A stretch of DNA of 64,000 nt from Oceanobacillus polygoni (GCF_008304605.1 NZ_PIJY01000020.1:131884-195883), one strand, 5' to 3'; counted from the stretch's first letter, positions 1 to 9,868 are shown. Notes: generated by a model not told the origin, from the sequence alone. Numbers and translations are program-made.

Positions 1-861
1 TCAGGTACTGGTAAAGAATTATTTGCCCATGCAATTCATAATGAGAGTGATCGAAAACATAATAAGTTTATCCGAGTAAATTGTGCAGCTATCGCAGAGT
101 CACTTCTGGAAAGTGAATTATTTGGTTATGAAGAAGGAGCCTTCACAGGCGCAATCAAAGGCGGGAAAAAGGGGCTCTTTGAAGAAGCAAATCATGGAAG
201 TGTTTTTCTCGATGAAATCGGGGAATTATCGTTGTCCATGCAGGCTAAGCTCTTGCGTGTATTACAAGAAAATGAAATTGTTCGAGTCGGCGGAACAAAG
301 CCGATTTCAATTGATGTACGAGTAATCACTGCAACGAATGTGAACCTTGAAAAAGCAATCATGATTAATACATTTCGAGAAGATCTGTATTATCGACTAA
401 ATCGGCTTCCTATCTTTATCCCTTCTGTTAAGGAAAGACTTAGTGATTTACCAGATCTTATCCAGCATATTATTCAGAAAATAAATCAAGACTATGGTCG
501 TAATGTACAATCTATATCAACAGAGGCACTGAATAAATTAAAGCAATATCATTGGCCTGGGAATGTACGCGAGTTAGAAAATGTTATTGGCCGTGCGATG
601 ATATTTATGGACATGAATGAAGAGATAATTGATAAGAAGTACATACCGGCATTACAAGCTTTGTCTATACCGGTAAAATCATCTGTACATGAAAGAATTG
701 AAGATGAAAGTACTTTACAGGAAGCAATTAATCACTTTGAAAAAGCATATATTTCCAAAGTCTATGAACAGAATCAATGCAATAAAACAAAAACAGCCAA
801 GGCATTAAATGTATCGATTCGAAATTTATATTATAAGATGAAGAAATATAACCTAGAATGA
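1..861 (+). CDS. bkdR: Sigma-54-dependent activator BkdR, 3' part (5' end outside window)
   Basis: The reading frame is open from base 1, so the gene begins upstream; 286 residues are visible. They hold an AAA+ sigma-54 activator domain: the tail of the Walker A loop (SGTGKE, residues 1-6), the sigma-54 contact motif GAFTGA (46-51) and a Walker B-like LDEIGE (68-73). A Fis-type helix-turn-helix with the NLYYKMKKY end closes the protein. The N-terminal sensing region cannot be seen. In B. subtilis the regulator beside the bkd operon is BkdR, which drives SigL-dependent isoleucine/valine catabolism. The same neighbour and a good -24/-12 promoter follow here, so the name rests on both family and context. 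Confidence 0.9.
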   Translation, partial: SGTGKELFAHAIHNESDRKHNKFIRVNCAAIAESLLESELFGYEEGAFTGAIKGGKKGLFEEANHGSVFLDEIGELSLSMQAKLLRVLQENEIVRVGGTKPISIDVRVITATNVNLEKAIMINTFREDLYYRLNRLPIFIPSVKERLSDLPDLIQHIIQKINQDYGRNVQSISTEALNKLKQYHWPGNVRELENVIGRAMIFMDMNEEIIDKKYIPALQALSIPVKSSVHERIEDESTLQEAINHFEKAYISKVYEQNQCNKTKTAKALNVSIRNLYYKMKKYNLE

Positions 862-872
862 ATAATTGAGCA

Positions 873-886
873 TGCAATATTTTGCA
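873..886. promoter_or_regulatory. Candidate upstream activator site for BkdR
   Basis: A perfect inverted repeat TGCAA-TATT-TTGCA lies 12 bases after the bkdR stop and about 60 bases upstream of the -24/-12 promoter. A further TTGCA half-site follows at 899-903. This is the expected place for an enhancer of a sigma-54 activator. The assignment is inference from position and symmetry. Confidence 0.45.
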
Positions 887-947
887 GGGTTAAAAAAGTT
901 GCAGACTTACATTTGTTGGTTTGAAAGCTTTTTTATGAAGTGATAAT

Positions 948-963
948 TGGCATGGTTTTTGCT
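948..963 (+). promoter_or_regulatory. Sigma-54 (SigL) -24/-12 promoter of the bkd operon
   Basis: TGGCAT-N5-TTGCT matches the sigma-54 consensus TGGCAC-N5-TTGCA. The GG (949-950) and GC (961-962) doublets are separated by exactly 10 bases. Transcription should start near 974, about 60 bases before the bcd start codon. The adjacent sigma-54 activator gene supports the call strongly. Confidence 0.88.
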
Positions 964-1036
964 AAATATTAGTGATGAAATAATAGAAACAATTAACGAG
1001 TTAGCGCTTAATTTAGATAATGTAGGAGGAATTCAC

Positions 1037-2131
1037 ATGGAGATCTTTACTTATTTAGAAGAATACGATTATGAGCAATTGGTTTTTTGTCACGATAAAA
1101 ATTCAGGATTGAAAGCTATTATTGCTATTCACGATACGACATTAGGTCCTGCATTGGGTGGAACAAGAATGTGGAAATACAATTCTGAAGACGAAGCGGT
1201 TGAAGATGCGCTTCGTTTAGCAAGAGGAATGACCTATAAAAATGCTGCAGCAGGACTTGATCTAGGAGGAGGAAAAACAGTTATTATCGGTGATCCACGA
1301 ACAGACAAAAACCCAGAAATGTTCCGAGCTTTCGGTCGTTATATACAAGGATTAAATGGACGATATATAACTGCTGAGGATGTAGGGACTACTGTACAAG
1401 ATATGGATCTCATTCATTTAGAAACCGATTTTGTGACTGGAACTTCATCCTACTCAGGTGCATCAGGAAACCCATCACCTGTTACTGCTTATGGTGTTTA
1501 TAAAGGAATCAAAGCATCAGCAAAAGAAGCATTTGGAGATGAATCGTTAGAAGGTAAAACAATTGCTGTACAAGGTATTGGAAATGTTGCCTACGCGCTC
1601 TGTGAGTATTTGCATAAGGACGGCGCACAGCTAGTTGTAACAGATATTAATAAAGAGGCAGTAAATCGAGCGGTTGAGGCCTTTGGAGCTAAAGCTGTGG
1701 ATCCTAATGATATTTATGATGTTGCATGTGATATTTACACACCTTGTGCGTTAGGAGCAACAATTAACGACGATACAATTCCAAGATTAAAAGCGAAAGT
1801 AATTGCTGGCTCTGCAAATAATCAACTAAAATCGACGGAACATGGCGACCTCATTCATGAAAAAGGCATTGTCTATGCTCCAGACTACGTAATCAATGCT
1901 GGTGGTGTAATCAATGTAGCCGATGAACTCATGGGTTATAATGCGGAACGTGCAATGAAAAGAGTAGAGACCATTTATGATAATCTCGAGCGTGTGTTTG
2001 AAATTTCGAAGCGTGACAATATCCCTACCTATTTGGCAGCTGATCGTATGGCAGAGGAAAGAATTGAATCGTTCCAAAATTCCAGGAGTCAATTTTTAAG
2101 GAATGGACATCACATATTAAGTAGAAGATAA
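1037..2131 (+). CDS. bcd: Leucine/branched-chain amino acid dehydrogenase
   Basis: This NAD-dependent enzyme oxidatively deaminates leucine, valine and isoleucine to 2-oxo acids, which feed the dehydrogenase complex encoded downstream. The protein is 364 residues, the usual length for Bacillus Bcd/LeuDH. Catalytic lysines are K68 (MTYKNA) and K80 (LGGGKTV); a Rossmann fold begins at GIGNVA. The start chosen is ATG 1037, preceded by AGGAGG. The frame is open further up, to a TTG at 947, but that codon lies inside the sigma-54 promoter and upstream of the predicted transcript start. Unlike B. subtilis, no phosphotransbutyrylase gene (ptb) lies between bkdR and bcd. Confidence 0.95.
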   Translation: MEIFTYLEEYDYEQLVFCHDKNSGLKAIIAIHDTTLGPALGGTRMWKYNSEDEAVEDALRLARGMTYKNAAAGLDLGGGKTVIIGDPRTDKNPEMFRAFGRYIQGLNGRYITAEDVGTTVQDMDLIHLETDFVTGTSSYSGASGNPSPVTAYGVYKGIKASAKEAFGDESLEGKTIAVQGIGNVAYALCEYLHKDGAQLVVTDINKEAVNRAVEAFGAKAVDPNDIYDVACDIYTPCALGATINDDTIPRLKAKVIAGSANNQLKSTEHGDLIHEKGIVYAPDYVINAGGVINVADELMGYNAERAMKRVETIYDNLERVFEISKRDNIPTYLAADRMAEERIESFQNSRSQFLRNGHHILSRR

Positions 2132-2142
2132 GTGCTTTAATT

Positions 2143-2260
2143 GTTCGTTAAAAAATTAAAATCAATTCTTGAAAAAACATGTAGAAAAAGAAATGTACTC
2201 CAACATCTAAGGGGGTTCTAAGAAAACAAAGGAATACTTCTAAGAATCCCTTTAACGAAC
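2143..2260 (+). repeat. Nested inverted repeats between bcd and buk
   Basis: An outer pair of perfect 10-base arms (GTTCGTTAAA 2143-2152 and TTTAACGAAC 2251-2260) brackets an inner imperfect hairpin (2209-2224 with 2238-2252, one bulge). A short run of T follows at 2267-2272. In RNA this would form a large structure inside the operon transcript. It could be a processing site, partial terminator or stability element; nothing further is visible. Confidence 0.6.
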
Positions 2261-2290
2261 GCTACATTTTTTAAAATGAGGTGACCGGTT

Positions 2291-3376
2291 TTGCAAGAGA
2301 CGTATCGAATATTAGTTGTAAATCCTGGAACCACGTCAACTAAAGTAGGGGTCTTCGATAACGAAATATGCATAGTAGAGAAAACCATCGTACATGAACA
2401 GGCGGAATTAGAAGCTCATTATCGCGTTACGGGTCAATCGAAGCTTCGTACGCAGGATATTCTCGAACAGCTAAACTATGTAGGTATAAACATTTCTAGA
2501 ATCGATGCAGTATGTGGGCGTGGTGGCCTTCTAAGACCAATTGAAGGTGGTACGTATCAAGTAAATGCAGCCATGTTATACGACTTAAAAACTGGTTATA
2601 ACGGTGAGCACCCATCAAACCTAGGGGGAATAATTGCTTTTGAGATTGCATCCGGGTTAAATATTGATGCCTATATTGTTGACCCTGTCGTTGTCGATGA
2701 ACTTGATGATGTTGCAAGATACTCCGGTATTCCAGAAATTCCAAGGAAAAGTATCTTTCATGCATTGAATCATAAGGCAGCGGCAAGAAAAGCTGCTACA
2801 AGTATAGATTTGAAGTATGAGGATATCAATTTAATTGTTGCTCATGTCGGAGAAGGGATTACCATTGGAGCACATCGTAAGGGTATGGTTATCGATGTGA
2901 ACAATGGACTAGATGGAGAAGGTCCTTTTTCTTGGAATCGAGCAGGTAGTACCCCGGTAGGTGGCTTAGTTGAGCTCTGTTTTTCCGGAACATACAACTA
3001 CGAAACGATGAAGAAAAAAATAGTTGGTCAAGGTGGCCTAATGGCTCATCTAGAAACGAAGGATATCCGAGAAGTAGAACATAGAATTGAACAAGGTGAA
3101 ATAAAAGCAATAGAGGTATTTGAAGCAATGGCATATCAGATTGCCAAAGAAATTGGAGCGATGAGTACGGTTTTGCGCGGAGAAGTTCATGCTATTATAT
3201 TCACCGGGAAGCATGCTTATCGAGAAACCTTTATCGAATCAATTACAAAAAGAGTCAATTGGATTGCAGATACAATTATAATCCCGGGCGAAAATGAATT
3301 ACAGGCATTAAATGAAGGTGTGTTACGTGTACTAAGAGAAGAAGAACAACTCAAGATCTATACGAAGCCTGAGTAA
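2291..3376 (+). CDS. buk: Butyrate kinase (branched-chain fatty acid kinase)
   Basis: Acetokinase-family enzyme that interconverts acyl phosphate plus ADP and (branched-chain) fatty acid plus ATP, the substrate-level phosphorylation step of this pathway. The 361-residue length is normal. The N-terminal [14 protein letters not shown] phosphate-binding motif and the later [12 protein letters not shown] and FTGKHAYRE segments are typical of butyrate kinases. Translation starts at TTG 2291; GAGGTGA about 7 bases upstream supports this and no ATG lies near. Its partner phosphotransacylase is not encoded nearby within the window, so either an upstream or an unlinked gene must supply the acyl phosphate. 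Confidence 0.93.
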   Translation: MQETYRILVVNPGTTSTKVGVFDNEICIVEKTIVHEQAELEAHYRVTGQSKLRTQDILEQLNYVGINISRIDAVCGRGGLLRPIEGGTYQVNAAMLYDLKTGYNGEHPSNLGGIIAFEIASGLNIDAYIVDPVVVDELDDVARYSGIPEIPRKSIFHALNHKAAARKAATSIDLKYEDINLIVAHVGEGITIGAHRKGMVIDVNNGLDGEGPFSWNRAGSTPVGGLVELCFSGTYNYETMKKKIVGQGGLMAHLETKDIREVEHRIEQGEIKAIEVFEAMAYQIAKEIGAMSTVLRGEVHAIIFTGKHAYRETFIESITKRVNWIADTIIIPGENELQALNEGVLRVLREEEQLKIYTKPE

Positions 3377-3391
3377 AGGAGTGATTTTAAA

Positions 3392-4813
3392 ATGACAAAA
3401 GAATATGATTTAGTTGTTTTGGGTGGTGGAACAGGAGGTTATGTTGCAGCAATTAGAGCCTCGCAGCTTGGAATGCAAGTAGCAATTGTTGAAAAGGGTG
3501 AGCTTGGCGGCACGTGTCTTCACCGAGGTTGTATTCCTTCCAAAGCATTATTACGCAGTGCAGAAGTATATAAACAAACACTTGAAGCAAGTCTGTTTGG
3601 CGTAGAAACTGAACATACAGCGTTAAATTTTATAAAAGTACAGGAAAGAAAGCAGTCTATTGTTGACACATTGCATCAAGGCGTACAAGGTTTAATGAAA
3701 AAGGGAAAAATCGATGTTATTACTGGATTCGGACGTATACTTGGACCAAGCATTTTTTCACCAATGCCAGGCACCATCTCTATTGAGCATGAAAGTGGTG
3801 AAGAAAACACAATGATCGTTCCGAAAAACGTATTAATTGCTACAGGTTCGAAGCCTAAGACATTACCAGGCCTTACAATTGATGGTCATTTCGTTATGAG
3901 CTCAGATGAAGCACTGCAAATGGAAAGCTTACCAGAATCTATTCTTATTGTAGGTGCAGGTGTGATTGGTATTGAATGGGCATCGATGCTCTCAGATTTT
4001 GGTGTTCAGGTTACGGTAATTGAGTATCTGAATCAAATTCTACCAACAGAGGACGAAGCAATAGCAAAAGAGGCTGAACGACTTCTTACGAAAAAAGGCA
4101 TTACGTTTCTTAAAGGGGCAAACATACTAACAGAGACTTTACATACCGATCAAGGCGTTTCTATCGATGTAGAAATAGACAATAACAAACAGTCACTCCA
4201 AGCTGATAAGATGCTTGTCTCGGTTGGAAGAGAAGCCAATACGACAAATATAGGAATTGAAAATACAGATATTATGCTCGACAATGGCTTTATTCAAACG
4301 AATGATTACTTCCAAACAAAAGAATCACATATTTATGCTATTGGCGATGTTATCGGAGGGATGCAACTCGCACATGTTGCTTCTCGTGAAGGAATTGTCG
4401 CTATTGAACACATGGCAGGAAAGCAAACATACCCACTTAACTATAGAAATATTCCGACTTGTGTTTATTCAAGTCCGGAAATTGCAAGTGTTGGACTAAC
4501 TGAAAGAGTAGCAAAAGAAAATGGGTATGATGTTAAAATCGGGAAATTCCCATTCAAGGCAATTGGAAAGGCGTTAGTATTTGGAGAATCAGACGGATTC
4601 GTGAAAATTGTCGCTGATAAAAAGTCAGATGACATTTTAGGAATTCATATGATTGGTCCTCATGTTACAGATTTAATTTCAGAGGCTGGTCTTGCTAAAG
4701 TCCTGGACGCTACACCATGGGAATTATCTCAAGCGGTTCATCCGCATCCAGCATTATCAGAAATTATTGGTGAAGCAGCACTTGCTGTAGAAGGTGAACA
4801 GATTCACGGGTAA
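3392..4813 (+). CDS. lpdV: Dihydrolipoyl dehydrogenase (E3) of the branched-chain complex
   Basis: FAD-dependent E3 reoxidises the lipoyl group of E2 and passes electrons to NAD. The protein has 473 residues with an N-terminal FAD-binding GGGTGG (11-16) and the redox disulfide C42/C47 in GGTCLHRGC. A second dinucleotide fold follows at GAGVIGIEW, and the C-terminal HPHPALSE carries the His-Glu active-site pair contributed to the dimer. AAGGAG lies just before ATG 3392. It sits between buk and the E1 genes, as in the B. subtilis bkd operon, which argues for a dedicated E3 rather than the pyruvate dehydrogenase E3. Confidence 0.95.
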   Translation: MTKEYDLVVLGGGTGGYVAAIRASQLGMQVAIVEKGELGGTCLHRGCIPSKALLRSAEVYKQTLEASLFGVETEHTALNFIKVQERKQSIVDTLHQGVQGLMKKGKIDVITGFGRILGPSIFSPMPGTISIEHESGEENTMIVPKNVLIATGSKPKTLPGLTIDGHFVMSSDEALQMESLPESILIVGAGVIGIEWASMLSDFGVQVTVIEYLNQILPTEDEAIAKEAERLLTKKGITFLKGANILTETLHTDQGVSIDVEIDNNKQSLQADKMLVSVGREANTTNIGIENTDIMLDNGFIQTNDYFQTKESHIYAIGDVIGGMQLAHVASREGIVAIEHMAGKQTYPLNYRNIPTCVYSSPEIASVGLTERVAKENGYDVKIGKFPFKAIGKALVFGESDGFVKIVADKKSDDILGIHMIGPHVTDLISEAGLAKVLDATPWELSQAVHPHPALSEIIGEAALAVEGEQIHG

Positions 4814-4923
4814 CAAGAACCTAGTTCTCGATTTATGAGTAGCGAGAATTTAATCAACATACATCCTGTAAGTTTGACTGTTAATAGCAGAATGATTACC
4901 AGAAAAATAGGGAGGGAAAAAGG

Positions 4924-5919
4924 ATGACAAAAAAAAGACATCAGGAACTAGATTTAACGGATGAACAAGTTTTGGAAATGTATAAAACAATGCTCTTAGC
5001 AAGAAAATTAGATGAACGCATGTGGCTATTAAACCGTTCTGGAAAGATCCCATTTGTAATTTCTTGCCAAGGACAAGAAGCAGCACAGGTTGGTGCAGCT
5101 TTTGCTTTAAATAGAAAAGAAGACTATATTGCACCATATTATCGAGACATGGGTGTTGTCCTTGCATTTGGAATGACTGCAAAGGAATTAATGTTATCAG
5201 CATTTGCTAAAGCAGATGACCCTAATTCTGGTGGAAGACAAATGCCGGGGCATTTCGGCCAAAAGAAAAATCGGATTTTATCAGGATCTTCTCCTGTTAC
5301 GACTCAAGTACCACATGCCGTAGGAGTCGCTCTTGCTGCGAAAATGGAAAAGAAAGATTTTGTCAGCTTTGTTACGTTAGGAGAAGGCTCCTCTAACCAA
5401 GGTGATTTTCATGAAGGGTTGAACTTTGCTGGCGTGCATAAATTGCCGGTCATTACGATGGTCGAGAATAATAAGTATGCCATTTCAGTACCATATGATC
5501 GCCAGGTTGCAAGTAATAACATTGCAGATCGAGCACAGGGCTATGGGATGCCTGGAGTAACCGTTGATGGCAACGATCCTTTAGCTGTATATCAAGTAAT
5601 AAAAGAAGCTCGCGATCGTGCAACTCGTGGTGAAGGTCCTTCATTAATTGAAGCTGTCTGCTATCGTCTAACTGCACATTCAAGTGATGACGATGATCGT
5701 ACGTATCGTGAGAAAGGCGAAGTGGAAGAGGCTAAGAAAAATGATTCCGTTATTACGTTTGCAAGCTACTTAAAAGAAAATGAGATACTGACGGACTCGG
5801 TTGAACAACGTTTGAATGATGAGATCACCAAAATCATAAATGAAGCTACTGATTTTGCTGAAAATGCGGCTTATGCACAAGCAGAAGATACACTTAAATA
5901 TGTTTATGAAGAAAAGTAG
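4924..5919 (+). CDS. bkdAA: Branched-chain 2-oxo acid dehydrogenase E1 alpha subunit
   Basis: E1 alpha decarboxylates branched-chain 2-oxo acids with thiamine diphosphate. The thiamine diphosphate/Mg motif runs from LGEGSSNQGDF to VENNKYAIS. SSDDDDRTYR near the C-terminal third matches the phosphorylation-loop region of BCKDH-type E1 alpha. Length (331) fits B. subtilis BkdAA. The start at ATG 4924 follows GGGAGGGAAAAAGG. About 110 bases separate it from lpdV, and bkdAB follows 18 bases after its stop, so the E1 subunits are co-translated. Confidence 0.95.
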   Translation: MTKKRHQELDLTDEQVLEMYKTMLLARKLDERMWLLNRSGKIPFVISCQGQEAAQVGAAFALNRKEDYIAPYYRDMGVVLAFGMTAKELMLSAFAKADDPNSGGRQMPGHFGQKKNRILSGSSPVTTQVPHAVGVALAAKMEKKDFVSFVTLGEGSSNQGDFHEGLNFAGVHKLPVITMVENNKYAISVPYDRQVASNNIADRAQGYGMPGVTVDGNDPLAVYQVIKEARDRATRGEGPSLIEAVCYRLTAHSSDDDDRTYREKGEVEEAKKNDSVITFASYLKENEILTDSVEQRLNDEITKIINEATDFAENAAYAQAEDTLKYVYEEK

Positions 5920-5937
5920 TAGGGAGGGGAACCAAAT

Positions 5938-6921
5938 ATGCCAGTAATGTCTTATATTCAAGCAGTAACAACTGCATTAAGAGAAGAAATGCAGCGCGAT
6001 AAGAAGGTTTTTATTCTAGGTGAGGATGTCGGCAAAAAAGGAGGCGTCTTTCGAGCAACTGACGGTTTATATGAAACATTTGGTGAAGCTCGCGTTTTAG
6101 ATACTCCTTTAGCAGAATCAGCTATTGCAGGTGTTGGGATTGGAGCGGCCATGTATGGAATGCGACCTGTTGCAGAAATGCAATTCGCTGATTTTATTAT
6201 GCCTGCTGTAAACCAAATTATTTCTGAAGCAGCAAAGATGCGCTATCGATCAAATAATGACTGGAGTGTACCAATGACAATCCGCGCTCCCTACGGCGGA
6301 GGTGTCCACGGAGCGCTCTATCACTCGCAATCGGTTGAAGCTATATTTGCGAATCAGCCAGGACTTAAAATTGTAATGCCTTCCACTCCTTATGATGTGA
6401 AAGGACTTTTAAAAGCGGCTATTCGCGATAACGATCCTGTTCTATTTTTTGAACATAAACGAGCTTATCGTTTACTAAAGGGTGAAGTTCCTGAAGATGA
6501 CTATGTGCTTCCGATTGGCAAAGCGGACGTAAAGCGTGAAGGAGAAGATATTACAGTCATTACCTATGGTTTATGCGTACATTTTGCTTTACAGGCAGCA
6601 GAAAAGCTAGCTGAAGATGGTATTAATGCGCATATTCTTGACTTGCGAACGATCTATCCGCTTGACCAAGAGGCAATTATTGAAGCGGCTAAAAAAACTG
6701 GAAAAGTTTTACTTATTACGGAAGATAATAAAGAAGGTAGTATCATTGGAGAGGTTGCAGCGATTATCGCCGAACATTGTCTTTTTGATTTAGATGCACC
6801 AATAAATCGACTAGCAGGGCCAGACGTACCATCGATGCCATATGCGCCAACTATGGAAAAATATTTTATGATGAACCCGGATAAAGTAGAAAAAGCAATG
6901 CGTGATTTAGCAGAATATTAA
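5938..6921 (+). CDS. bkdAB: Branched-chain 2-oxo acid dehydrogenase E1 beta subunit
   Basis: Transketolase-like beta subunit of E1, 327 residues. The N-terminal FILGEDVGKKGGVFRAT and the following DTPLAESAIAGVGIGAA are hallmarks of E1 beta proteins, as is the MPSTPYDVKGLLKAAIRD block. The C-terminal transketolase domain starts near TVITYG. The gene is preceded by GGGAGGGG and lies between bkdAA and the E2 gene. It forms an alpha2beta2 heterotetramer with BkdAA in the family. Confidence 0.95.
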   Translation: MPVMSYIQAVTTALREEMQRDKKVFILGEDVGKKGGVFRATDGLYETFGEARVLDTPLAESAIAGVGIGAAMYGMRPVAEMQFADFIMPAVNQIISEAAKMRYRSNNDWSVPMTIRAPYGGGVHGALYHSQSVEAIFANQPGLKIVMPSTPYDVKGLLKAAIRDNDPVLFFEHKRAYRLLKGEVPEDDYVLPIGKADVKREGEDITVITYGLCVHFALQAAEKLAEDGINAHILDLRTIYPLDQEAIIEAAKKTGKVLLITEDNKEGSIIGEVAAIIAEHCLFDLDAPINRLAGPDVPSMPYAPTMEKYFMMNPDKVEKAMRDLAEY

Positions 6922-6941
6922 TGAAGAAGGAGGGATGAAAC

Positions 6942-8198
6942 GTGGCTACAGAAAAAATTACAATGCCTCAGCTCGGCGAAAGTGTAACGGAAGGAACAAT
7001 TAGTACATGGCTCATTAAAGTTGGAGATCAAGTAAACAAGTATGATCCAATTGCTGAAGTAATGACAGATAAAGTAAATGCAGAGGTCCCATCCTCCTTT
7101 ACAGGTGTAGTTAAGGAGCTTACTGCGAACGAGGGCGATACGGTTGCTGTTGGGGAACTAATTTGTTATATCGATACAGAGGGAGTTGCTAGTAGCAACG
7201 AAGCGAGTGAAAATAAATCGACGGAGGCAGAGCCATCCAAATCAACTGAAGTAGATGAATCGATGAAAAAACGTTACTCTCCTGCAGTGCTACGATTAGC
7301 GCAGGAAAACGATATTGAATTAGATCAAGTAACAGGATCCGGTCGCGGAGGAAGAATTACAAGAAAAGACATCGAAAAAATAATTGCTTCTGGTGAAATT
7401 CCAAAAGCTACGACTACAGCTGAAAATAAGGAGACGATTCAGCGTTCATCCAGCAAGAGCGTCGAAACACCGAATGAAAAATTCGTAGCAACCCAAGCTG
7501 GTGATCTTGAAATTCCAGTCAAAGGTGTTCGTAAAGTGATTGCTGACAATATGGTCAAATCTAAACAGGAGATTCCTCATGCTTGGATGACGGTTGAGGT
7601 AGATGTTAGTGAACTCGTGAAATATCGTAATGCTGTGAAGGACTCTTTCAAAAAAGAGGAAGGATTTAGCTTAACTTATTTTGCCTTTTTTGTGAAAGCA
7701 GTTGCGCAGGGCTTGAAGGAATATCCACAATTAAACAGCATGTGGGCTGGGGATAAAATTATTCAGAAAAAGGATATTCACCTTTCAATTGCGGTTGCAA
7801 AAGAGAATGAGCTTTTTGTGCCAGTTATTAAACATGCAGATGAAAAAACAATCAAGGCGATTGCTAGAGATATCTATGAACTTGCAATGAAAGCGCGGAA
7901 CGGTAAATTAACCGCAGCAGATATGCAAGGAGGTACGTTTACCGTTAACAATACTGGTTCATTTGGATCGATTTCTTCGATGGGCGTTATTAACCACCCA
8001 CAGGCGGCTATCTTACAGGTAGAATCGATTGTGAAGCGTCCAGTTATAATCAATGATATGTTTGCAGCGCGTGATATGGTAAACCTTTCTCTATCGTTGG
8101 ATCATCGTATCTTAGATGGTCTCGTATGTGGTAGATTTTTATCAAGAGTTAAAGAAATACTTGAGAATATGAATGAACATACGACCAACTTATACTAA
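6942..8198 (+). CDS. bkdB: Dihydrolipoyl acyltransferase (E2) of the branched-chain complex
   Basis: Core E2 subunit, 418 residues. Domains in order: one lipoyl domain (residues 2-77, lipoylation lysine in MTDKVNAEV), a flexible acidic/Ser linker, an E1/E3 peripheral-subunit-binding domain (about 110-146, YSPAVLRLAQEN to TRKDIEKII), a second linker, and the catalytic acyltransferase domain ending in the HRILDG active-site motif. Translation starts at GTG 6942 behind AGGAGG. It is the last gene of the operon; a long AT-rich gap and a separate promoter follow before brxB. Confidence 0.95.
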   Translation: MATEKITMPQLGESVTEGTISTWLIKVGDQVNKYDPIAEVMTDKVNAEVPSSFTGVVKELTANEGDTVAVGELICYIDTEGVASSNEASENKSTEAEPSKSTEVDESMKKRYSPAVLRLAQENDIELDQVTGSGRGGRITRKDIEKIIASGEIPKATTTAENKETIQRSSSKSVETPNEKFVATQAGDLEIPVKGVRKVIADNMVKSKQEIPHAWMTVEVDVSELVKYRNAVKDSFKKEEGFSLTYFAFFVKAVAQGLKEYPQLNSMWAGDKIIQKKDIHLSIAVAKENELFVPVIKHADEKTIKAIARDIYELAMKARNGKLTAADMQGGTFTVNNTGSFGSISSMGVINHPQAAILQVESIVKRPVIINDMFAARDMVNLSLSLDHRILDGLVCGRFLSRVKEILENMNEHTTNLY

Positions 8199-8266
8199 GT
8201 TTTTAAAGATTTTGCAAATGCGATTTTTATCTCCTCAGTTTTTTAAATTGAAAAATAGTCTTAGAC

Positions 8267-8295
8267 TTGATAAGCTAAGGAAGAATACTTATACA
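8267..8295 (+). promoter_or_regulatory. Sigma-A promoter of brxB
   Basis: TTGATA (8267-8272) and TATACA (8290-8295) are separated by 17 bases. The predicted start near 8302 leaves a short leader with AGAGGGATGGAG before ATG 8324. Confidence 0.6.
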
Positions 8296-8323
8296 ATTTA
8301 AAGTAGAGGGATGGAGATGCTAA

Positions 8324-8755
8324 ATGGATTTTAACTTATTCATGCAGGATGTCGTTGATGCTGCACGTAAAGATATAACTGAAGCTGGTTATAAAGAACT
8401 AAAAACTCCTGAGGAAGTTGACGCTGCACTTACTGAAAAAGGAACAACACTCGTTATGATCAATTCAACATGTGGTTGTGCTGGTGGAGTTGCGCGTCCA
8501 GCTGCTGCTCATTCAGTTCATTTTGATAAACGCCCGGATAATCTTGTAACAGTTTTCGCTGGGCAAGACCGTGAAGCTACCGAAAAAGCACGTGAATACT
8601 TTGAAGGGTTCCCACCTTCGTCACCTTCATTTGCTTTACTTAAGGATGGCAAAATTGTTACAATGATTGAGCGCCATGATATTGAAGGGCACAGTCCAAT
8701 GGAAGTGACTACAAAATTACAAACCATTTTTGATGAGCATTGTGTAGAGGTTTAA
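8324..8755 (+). CDS. brxB: Bacilliredoxin BrxB (YphP/YqiW family)
   Basis: Small thioredoxin-like protein that removes bacillithiol from bacillithiolated proteins. The 143 residues include the family active site CGC (C50-G51-C52 in NSTCGCAGG), followed by VARPAA. B. subtilis YqiW occupies the same place after the bkd operon. The bacillithiol synthesis gene bshA is present at 60.4-61.5 kb, so the thiol system this protein serves is encoded in the same window. A sigma-A promoter upstream and a terminator downstream make it monocistronic. Confidence 0.92.
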   Translation: MDFNLFMQDVVDAARKDITEAGYKELKTPEEVDAALTEKGTTLVMINSTCGCAGGVARPAAAHSVHFDKRPDNLVTVFAGQDREATEKAREYFEGFPPSSPSFALLKDGKIVTMIERHDIEGHSPMEVTTKLQTIFDEHCVEV

Positions 8756-8790
8756 TTATTTTGTAAAAGTTACCTACAAATAAAACAAGG

Positions 8791-8825
8791 AAAGAGACTG
8801 TCGTGTTCGTCAGTCTCTTTTTTAT
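8791..8825 (+). terminator. Rho-independent terminator of brxB
   Basis: Ten-base stem AAAGAGACTG / CAGTCTCTTT with a 10-base loop, followed by a T run. Confidence 0.85.
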
Positions 8826-8875
8826 ACATAGCTTAGCAATAGCTAGGCCCACTAATTTTTCGAGGAGTATCCAAC

Positions 8876-9868
8876 ATGAAGATTGGTTATCGGACGATTA
8901 AAACTGCTATTGGTACACCTTTAGCAATATCAATTGCCCAGTTATTAGGTTTAACGAATTTTGTATCAGCCGGTATTTTAACGATTTTATGTATTCAACC
9001 CTCTAGAAAGAGATCCTTCAATAGTGCTTGGCATCGGTTCCTAGCATGTATGATCGCTGCAGTATTAGCTTATATTTTCTTTGAGTGGATTGGCTATCAT
9101 CCGCTTGTCCTCGGTTTTATGTTAGTTGTTTTCATACCTATAACCGTATTTTTGAAGATAACTCCTGGTATAACGACCAGTGCAGTTGTCATTTTAAATT
9201 TATACAGTGCTTCTTCCATAACGTTGGCATCTTTATTCGATCAATTTCTATTAATTATTGTTGGAATCGGAGTGGGACTCTTATTAAACCTGTATATGCC
9301 AAGTCTGGACAAACCGTTAAAAGAGAAACAAAGCAAATTAGAACATAATTTCACAATTATTTTATATGAATACTCTCAATATATTCGATATAAGCATACA
9401 ACTTGGAAAGGAAACGAACTCGCGGAATCTGAGGATATTTTATTAGAAGCAAGTATGCTTGTTGAACGCGATAGAGAAAACCATTTGCTACGAAATAAAC
9501 ATCCATATCGAGATTATTTTCGAATGCGTACAAGACAATTCGAGTTATTAAAGAAAATGCTTCCGCTTGTTTCGAGATTACCAGACGCCGATGCAATTGG
9601 TGAAAAAATAGCTGATTTCTTCGAAGGCCTTTCCAAAAATGTTCATCCAGGAAATACGGCAATTATTTACCTCGATCAATTAAGGGAATTACGATTGGAG
9701 ATTAATGAAGAAGACTTACCTAAGACAAGGGAAGAGTTTGAAGCCAGAGCAAATTTGTTTCAATTATTACATGAAATAGAAGATTATTTAATCATAAAGA
9801 TGAAATTCAAAGAAAGTGATGTAAAACGTTTTAAACGCAATAAGACTTCGAAAAAGGAAATGATTTAA
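8876..9868 (+). CDS. yqjA: YqjA-like aromatic acid exporter family membrane protein
   Basis: A 330-residue protein whose N-terminal half carries about four to five hydrophobic segments (to about residue 145) and whose C-terminal half is hydrophilic and charged. The opening MKIGYRTIKTAIGTPLA and the QPSRKRSF segment after the second helix are characteristic of the ArAE_1/DUF939 family, which includes B. subtilis YqjA; family members are annotated as putative aromatic acid exporters without firm proof of substrate. It follows brxB as in B. subtilis. Start ATG 8876 is behind GAGGAG. Confidence 0.8.
   Translation: MKIGYRTIKTAIGTPLAISIAQLLGLTNFVSAGILTILCIQPSRKRSFNSAWHRFLACMIAAVLAYIFFEWIGYHPLVLGFMLVVFIPITVFLKITPGITTSAVVILNLYSASSITLASLFDQFLLIIVGIGVGLLLNLYMPSLDKPLKEKQSKLEHNFTIILYEYSQYIRYKHTTWKGNELAESEDILLEASMLVERDRENHLLRNKHPYRDYFRMRTRQFELLKKMLPLVSRLPDADAIGEKIADFFEGLSKNVHPGNTAIIYLDQLRELRLEINEEDLPKTREEFEARANLFQLLHEIEDYLIIKMKFKESDVKRFKRNKTSKKEMI

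Noticed and set aside
947..1036. N-terminal extension of bcd from TTG 947
   Set aside because: The TTG lies inside the sigma-54 promoter and upstream of the predicted transcript start; ATG 1037 has AGGAGG and gives the family length.
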